From Burkholderiales bacterium (GTDB taxonomy: Bacteria; Pseudomonadota; Gammaproteobacteria; Burkholderiales; Burkholderiaceae_C), in contig CANFNE010000002.1 of the NCBI GenBank assembly GCA_947448105.1, positions 1-35,887 of the forward strand: a stretch of 35,887 bases of DNA, given 5' to 3'. Position numbers and translations under genes: made by a program. A model generated the notes under the pieces. It saw nothing but the letters and a program-made list of their open reading frames with translations, was not told where the DNA came from and searched no databases. Below are positions 31,740-35,887 of the stretch, in pieces. Positions within the stretch are counted from its first letter, which is position 1; each line of letters begins with the position of its first letter.

Positions 31740-33068
31740 TTATTTCCCCAAATTGGAGGTCAGGCGCACCGCCATCCACATGGCCAGGGCGCCAAACACG
31801 GCGGTGCCTAGTGCCTGCCCCGCCAACACGCCCACGGGACCATAACGCGCGCCCCACCAGGCCAGCGGAATCGTGCCCAAGGTGGCGCGCGCCCAGTTAA
31901 AACCGGTGGACCACAGCGGGCGCCCGAGGTTGTTAAAGGCCGCGTTTGCCACAAACAAGGCGCCGGCAAAAAAGAAACCTGCCGCCAGCCAGCTGCAAAA
32001 GGCCTGCAACAGCAGCGCGGCCTCGCCATCCAGCGAAAAAGCCCGCGTCAACGGCCCTTGCAACACCGCCAGCAAGAGCCAGGCGCCTGCCACTGCCGCC
32101 ACCATAAAACCCAGGCTTGCGCGCAGGGTTTGCTGCACGCGGTCGTAGCGCTTGGCACCCAGGTTTTGCGCCAGGATGGGGCCCACCGCACCGCTGAGCG
32201 CATAAATCAGCCCAAACGCCACCGGCGTCAAACGGTCCACCGTGGCCTGCCCGGCCACCGCCGAGGCGCCGAACTGCGCCACGCTGTGGGTCACAAAAGC
32301 GGCACCCACAGGCGTGGCCAGGTTGGTCATGACCGCAGGCCCCGCCACCGCCGACAAGACCCGCGCATCCGCCCAAAAATGCGCGCGCTCCAGGGGCCCG
32401 AGCATGCGGTGCACGCGCGCCACCCCATGCAAGCCGATGGCCAGCAGCACGCTGCGCGAAATCACCGACACCACGGCTGCGCCTTCCAGGCCCATGCCGA
32501 AATAAAAGATAAACAGCGGGTCGAGCACGGCGGTGACCGCCGCCGCACCCAAAGTGACCACCATGGCGCGGCGCGCGGCGCCCACCGAGCGCAACAGTGC
32601 CGAACTCGCCATGCCCACGGCCAGCATTGGCACCGAAGGCATGGTCACCGTCAGGTAGCGCTGGGCCAGCACCGCCACTTCGCCGCGCGCACCCAAGGCC
32701 CACAGCAAGGGCTCCAAAAAGACGAGCGTAGCCAGCGCCAGCACCGCAGCAATGCCCGCCATCAGCAGCAGGCTGTGACTGGCCATGCGCTGGGCCTGCG
32801 CCGCGTGGCCCGCGCCAATCTTGCGCGAGACGGTCGCGGTAATACCAATCATCAAACCGATGCAAACCGAGGTGTGAAAAAACCCCACCACACCGGCAAA
32901 ACCCACGGCCGCAGCAATGGCCTGCTCACCCAGGCGCGAAATATAAAAAAGGTTGATCAGGTCCACCACAAACACCGCCACCAGGCCAATGGCGCCGGTG
33001 CTGGCCATGACCACCACGTGGCGCAAAGGGGAGCCAGTGACAAAGCGCGGCGGGGGAACAAGCGTCAT
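31740..33068 (-). CDS. MATE-family multidrug/toxin exporter
   Basis: 442 residues with about twelve hydrophobic helices, the usual size for MATE exporters, which use a Na+ or H+ gradient to export cationic compounds. Family features include the N-terminal half FVVDLINLFYISRLGEQAIAAAVGFAGVVGFF and GATVSRKIGAG-type segment (ITATVSRKIGAG), and the repeat SGAVGPILAQNLGAKRYDR in the C-terminal half. The start at ATG 33068 begins ahead of the first helix; a longer frame upstream has no support. Substrate unknown. It stands alone on the minus strand between two plus-strand genes. Confidence 0.88.
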   Translation of the reverse strand: MTLVPPPRFVTGSPLRHVVVMASTGAIGLVAVFVVDLINLFYISRLGEQAIAAAVGFAGVVGFFHTSVCIGLMIGITATVSRKIGAGHAAQAQRMASHSLLLMAGIAAVLALATLVFLEPLLWALGARGEVAVLAQRYLTVTMPSVPMLAVGMASSALLRSVGAARRAMVVTLGAAAVTAVLDPLFIFYFGMGLEGAAVVSVISRSVLLAIGLHGVARVHRMLGPLERAHFWADARVLSAVAGPAVMTNLATPVGAAFVTHSVAQFGASAVAGQATVDRLTPVAFGLIYALSGAVGPILAQNLGAKRYDRVQQTLRASLGFMVAAVAGAWLLLAVLQGPLTRAFSLDGEAALLLQAFCSWLAAGFFFAGALFVANAAFNNLGRPLWSTGFNWARATLGTIPLAWWGARYGPVGVLAGQALGTAVFGALAMWMAVRLTSNLGK

Positions 33069-33287
33069 GGGTGCAACACAAAAAGTAGCCTGTGGAATCC
33101 TGCCGCCAAACGGCGCCAAGCACGGTGGCCCGGCCTTAAAACATGCCACTGTGGAAAGCAATCATTATCTCTGGCAGGCACGGCGGCCTGCCCTTGCTGC
33201 ATGCGTGCAGGTTTACACAATCTAAATAAAAGCAGCATACGGGCGCACTACAGTCGGGCCCTGCTTGTTCCACCACCGAGAAAGCCC
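33069..33287. promoter_or_regulatory. Divergent intergenic region, MATE exporter / TPR protein
   Basis: The region serves both divergent genes. The plus-strand side contains TTTACA (33212-33217) and, 18 bp further on, CATACG, a possible but poor -35/-10 pair about 50 bp upstream of the TPR gene. No strong palindrome was seen. Confidence 0.25.
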
Positions 33288-34211
33288 ATGCAATCCACTG
33301 TCACCCCCTTGATGCGCCGCGCCACCCGCTGGCTGGGCGCTGCTGCGCTGATGGGCGCCTGCGCCCTGGCGCTGGCCTTGCCCGCGCCCAAAGACATTGA
33401 GGCCGCCGTCAACGCCGGGCACCTGACCCAGGCCGAAACCATGCTGCGCGAAGTGCTGCAAGACAAACCCGGCAGCGCCCGCGCCCACTACGAACTCGGC
33501 CAGGTGCTGGCCCGCGAAGCCAAGTACGACGAAGCCCTGGCCGAAGTGCAGCGCGCCAGAGCCATTGACAGCAGCCTGAAATTTGCCGCCAGCCCCGAGA
33601 AGTTCCAGCAGACCCTGGACAAAATCAGCGCGGCCGCCAGCGCGGCCAAGCTGCCGTCCGTTGCGGCGGCCGCCCATGTCGCCGAGCCGCTGAGCGCCGC
33701 CCCGGCCCCGGCCAGCCCGGCACTGAACTTGAACTACGTGCTCCTGGGCATTGGCGTGCTGGTGCTGGTGGCCTTTGTGATCCGGCGCAGCCAGGCCCAG
33801 GCCGCGCCCGCAAACAGGGCTTATGCGCCCACAGCCCCGGCGGCACCGGGCGGCTTTGGCGCCCAGTTCACGCCCAACGCCCCGGCCTACCCCGGCGGAC
33901 CCGCCGCAGGCTATGCACCCGGCTATGGCCCTGGCTATGGCGCGCCTATGCAAGGCGGTGTCGGCTCCGGCGTGGGCGGCGCGGTGCTCGGCGGCGTGGC
34001 CGGACTCGCTGCGGGTTACGCGCTGACCAAGGCCTTTGAAGGCGACCACCACAGCGGCGCCAACCAAGGCGCGCAAGCCTCGGGCAGCAACGGTGCGGGC
34101 TACGTGCCCTTTGACGCCCCAGCGCCGCCCGACATGGGCAGCTTTGACGCCGGCGCGGGTGACAGCTGGGACGCTCCCGACAGCGGTGGCAGCAGCGACG
34201 ACAACTGGTGA
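33288..34211 (+). CDS. TPR protein with membrane helix and Gly/Pro-rich tail
   Basis: 307 residues. A basic start and hydrophobic stretch (about 11-31) form a signal peptide or anchor. One to two TPR-like helical pairs follow (about 35-95: DIEAAVNAGHLTQAETMLREVLQDKPGSARAHYELGQVLAREAKYDEALAEVQRA). A transmembrane helix at 151-166 is followed by Arg-Arg. The C-terminal third is rich in Gly, Pro, Ala and Tyr, with GYGPGYG-type repeats and a glycine-zipper-like GVGSGVGGAVLGGVAGLAAG, ending in acidic SSDDNW. Function unknown; a scaffold or envelope role is possible. GAGAAAG precedes ATG 33288. phaM follows after 85 bp. Confidence 0.78.
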   Translation: MQSTVTPLMRRATRWLGAAALMGACALALALPAPKDIEAAVNAGHLTQAETMLREVLQDKPGSARAHYELGQVLAREAKYDEALAEVQRARAIDSSLKFAASPEKFQQTLDKISAAASAAKLPSVAAAAHVAEPLSAAPAPASPALNLNYVLLGIGVLVLVAFVIRRSQAQAAPANRAYAPTAPAAPGGFGAQFTPNAPAYPGGPAAGYAPGYGPGYGAPMQGGVGSGVGGAVLGGVAGLAAGYALTKAFEGDHHSGANQGAQASGSNGAGYVPFDAPAPPDMGSFDAGAGDSWDAPDSGGSSDDNW

Positions 34212-34296
34212 CAAAACCGGGCTCGTGCGCCCGCTTGGGGCGGCAACCATCAGTTAAGCTTGTCTGGCTTCGTACCAACCACCACAGGAGACCGAC

Positions 34297-35019
34297 ATGA
34301 GCAGCACTGACACCTCGGGTTTTGGCAAATTTGTCCCCGGTTTTGACTTTCTGCAAAACCTGGCCAAGGGCGCGGGCGGCGGCGCGGGCGCGGGCGCTAC
34401 CGCCCTGCCCAACCTGTCGCAGTGGCTGGTGCCCAGCCTGAACATGGAAGACTTGGAGAAACGCATCGAAGAACTCAAGCACGTGCAGTTCTGGCTGGAA
34501 CAAAATTCACGCGCCCTGAGCGCCACCATCCAGGCGCTTGAAGTACAAAAAATGACCATGGCCACCTTGAAGGGCATGAACTTCACCATGGGAATGCCTG
34601 GCGCCAGCGCTGCACCTGCGGCGTCGCCCAGCACCTCGGGCTGGCCCATGCCACCGGCTGCGGCCAAGGCAGAACCCGCACCCGCTGCGGCTCCAGAACC
34701 CGCCGCTCGCGCCACGGATGCCAAACCCACCGCAGGTGTGGTGGACCCGCTGCAACTGTGGGGGTCGCTGACGCAGCAGTTCCAGAGCATTGCCGCCAAC
34801 GCCTTCAAGGAAGTGAGCGACAAGGTCGCCGCTGCGCCAGGCGTGGTCAAGGAAGCAGCCAAAAAAGCCGCAGCTGCAGGCAAGGCCGCCGCCGGCAAGG
34901 CTGCAGCCACCAAAGCCCCGGCCAAAAAGGCAGCAACTCCAAAGGCTGCCGCCAAAAAAGCGCCTGCAAAAAAACTCCCAGCACGCAAAGCCGCCCCTGC
35001 GCGCCGCCGCAGCACCTAA
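34297..35019 (+). CDS. phaM: PhaM-type polyhydroxyalkanoate granule-associated protein
   Basis: 240 residues. The N-terminal half has the PhaM pattern: FVPGFDFLQNLAKGA, LPNLSQWLVPSLNMEDLEKRIEELKHVQFWLEQN and LSATIQALEVQKMTMATLKGMN. A Pro/Ala linker follows (about 100-150), and the C-terminal 60 residues are an AAKKAP-rich histone-H1-like tail. In Ralstonia eutropha PhaM activates PHA synthase PhaC1 and tethers PHB granules to the nucleoid through such a tail. AGGAG precedes ATG 34297. It is the only PHA-related gene seen; no phaC lies in the window. Confidence 0.9.
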   Translation: MSSTDTSGFGKFVPGFDFLQNLAKGAGGGAGAGATALPNLSQWLVPSLNMEDLEKRIEELKHVQFWLEQNSRALSATIQALEVQKMTMATLKGMNFTMGMPGASAAPAASPSTSGWPMPPAAAKAEPAPAAAPEPAARATDAKPTAGVVDPLQLWGSLTQQFQSIAANAFKEVSDKVAAAPGVVKEAAKKAAAAGKAAAGKAAATKAPAKKAATPKAAAKKAPAKKLPARKAAPARRRST

Positions 35020-35032
35020 GGCAGCGCGCCCC

Positions 35033-35054
35033 TGCATGAAGCTTGCATGAAGGT
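35033..35054 (+). repeat. 11-bp tandem duplication at the FIST gene start
   Basis: TGCATGAAGCT (35033-35043) is repeated immediately as TGCATGAAGGT (35044-35054), one mismatch. The second copy carries the ATG of the FIST gene; the first has an ATG that reads four codons (Met-Lys-Leu-Ala) to a TGA overlapping the true start. It may be a recent duplication or a tiny upstream ORF coupled to translation. Confidence 0.6.
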
Positions 35055-35887
35055 TTTTTCTTACGCCCACGCCACCCACCCGCAGTGGCAGATGGCGGCT
35101 GGCTTGGTGCTGGCGCAATTGCGCGCGCAGTTGGCCGACGCAGCCCACGCCCCGGCACCCACGCTGGCGCTGCTCTACATCACCGACCACTATGCGCACG
35201 AGGCCAAAGACCTGCTCGATTTCCTGAGCGGTGAATTGCCCATGGTCACCGACTGGTCAGGCACGGTGGGCATTGGAATTGCCACCAACAATGCCGAATA
35301 CTTTGATGAGCCAGCGCTGGCCGTAATGCTGCTGGATCTGCCCAGCGACCAGTACCGCGTGTTCTCGGGCGTGGCGCCGCTGGGCCTGGGCTTTGAGGCC
35401 CACACCGCGCTGGTGCACGCCGACCCCAGCACCGCCGATCTGGGCGAACTGCTCAGCGAGATGGCCGCGCGTACCGACTCAGGCTATTTGTTTGGTGGCC
35501 TGGCCAGCAGCCGCAGCACCAGCGTGCAGTTTGCGCTGGCCGCCGACGGCAATGTGCGCGGCCAGGGACACGCCGGGGGCGTATTCAGCGGGGGCTTAAG
35601 CGGCGTGGCCTTTGGCCCAGAAGTCGATCTGGTGTCGCGCGTCACCCAAGGCTGCAAGCCGGTCTCCAAAACCCGGGTCGTGACCGACTGCCAGGACAAC
35701 GTGGTGCTGACCCTGGACGGTGAGCCCGCACTTGAAGTGCTGCTGCACGATCTGGCAGTGTCTTTGGACGAGCCCCAGACCGCGCTGCAAGCGGTGCGCG
35801 CCACGCTGGTGGGCCTGGCGCAGCCGCCCACCGGCAGCGACAGCGCGGCGGTGCGCAAAACCGGCAACTTTGGCAGCGACGTGCTGG
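35047..35887 (+). CDS. FIST-domain sensory protein (3' truncated by window edge)
   Basis: 280 residues are visible and the frame is still open at the window end. The FIST N-terminal domain pattern is clear: LALLYITDHYAHEAKDLLDFLSGELPMVTDWSGTVGIGIA, where this family binds small ligands such as amino acids, followed by LFGGLASSRSTSVQFALAADGNVRGQGHAGGVFSGG. The FIST C-terminal domain would follow (from about residue 200, SRVTQGCKPVS). FIST proteins are intracellular sensors linked to signalling, often without an output domain in the same chain. ATG 35047 lies in a duplicated 11-bp sequence, with a poor ribosome binding site. It is 27 bp downstream of phaM, so possibly cotranscribed. Confidence 0.85.
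   Translation, partial: MKVFSYAHATHPQWQMAAGLVLAQLRAQLADAAHAPAPTLALLYITDHYAHEAKDLLDFLSGELPMVTDWSGTVGIGIATNNAEYFDEPALAVMLLDLPSDQYRVFSGVAPLGLGFEAHTALVHADPSTADLGELLSEMAARTDSGYLFGGLASSRSTSVQFALAADGNVRGQGHAGGVFSGGLSGVAFGPEVDLVSRVTQGCKPVSKTRVVTDCQDNVVLTLDGEPALEVLLHDLAVSLDEPQTALQAVRATLVGLAQPPTGSDSAAVRKTGNFGSDVL

Noticed and set aside
32058..33287. Long extension of the TPR protein to 32058
   Set aside because: It would run antisense through the whole MATE gene; the signal-peptide-like start at 33288 with its own ribosome binding site is far better.

Overview
The window looks like an ordinary chromosomal stretch from a high-GC betaproteobacterium, most likely a member of the Comamonadaceae (Burkholderiales; Rhodoferax/Polaromonas/Acidovorax-like). 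This rests on the high GC content with strong GC bias at third codon positions, a PhaM-type PHA-granule protein, a fused LivM-LivG transporter subunit, CaiB/GcdH glutarate genes and the general style of the protein sequences. No rRNA, tRNA, IS element, prophage or CRISPR array was seen. Coding density is very high. No gap without a gene exceeds 300 bases; the largest are 12620-12878, 33069-33287, 23626-23839, 14250-14441 and 21944-22119, and each holds regulatory-looking structure or is described below.

Layout. 1-1968: end of a YitT-family membrane protein, then pyrE and exodeoxyribonuclease III, divergent with overlapping start codons. 2013-4138: a Phd/YefM-PIN toxin-antitoxin pair whose toxin stop overlaps the TTG start of a PuuA-like glutamine synthetase. 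4142-7528 (minus): a leucine-rich-repeat protein kinase, a small unknown gene, and a cytochrome b561 / diheme cytochrome c / SHP oxygen-binding cytochrome operon. 7681-12619 (minus): a complete branched-chain amino-acid-type ABC transporter (binding protein, LivH, fused LivM-LivG, LivF) with a strong hairpin between binding protein and permease and a terminator at the end. 12879-14249 (minus): radA, preceded by an exact CTGT-N8-ACAG LexA-type box. 14442-18200 (plus): a DUF3047 lipoprotein, glutaryl-CoA dehydrogenase, a small secreted protein with mirror-symmetric cysteine spacing, and a CaiB-type CoA-transferase. 18230-18958: a second toxin-antitoxin pair (AbrB-type antitoxin plus PIN toxin).

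18974-21943 (minus): Uup ABC-F ATPase, a MASE1-like membrane protein and a small winged-helix regulator preceded by about 90 bp of helically phased T-tracts. 22120-25216 (minus): CoA-acylating methylmalonate/malonate-semialdehyde dehydrogenase and an omega-amino acid:pyruvate aminotransferase, a likely beta-alanine/beta-amino-acid catabolic pair, with a divergent LysR regulator. 26305-28629: D-amino acid dehydrogenase with a divergent ArgP-type regulator. 28677-33068: TetR regulator, metallophosphoesterase coupled to a LysR regulator, a small two-helix membrane protein and a MATE exporter. 33288-35887: a TPR/glycine-rich membrane protein, PhaM with a histone-H1-like tail, and the start of a FIST-domain sensor protein.

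Together the region is dominated by amino acid, amine and carboxylic acid uptake and oxidation under local LysR control, plus housekeeping repair and nucleotide genes. The less explained items are the LRR-kinase, the mirror-cysteine protein, the toxin-glutamine synthetase coupling, the radA LexA box and the curved DNA. All functions are read from sequence pattern recognition without database searches.
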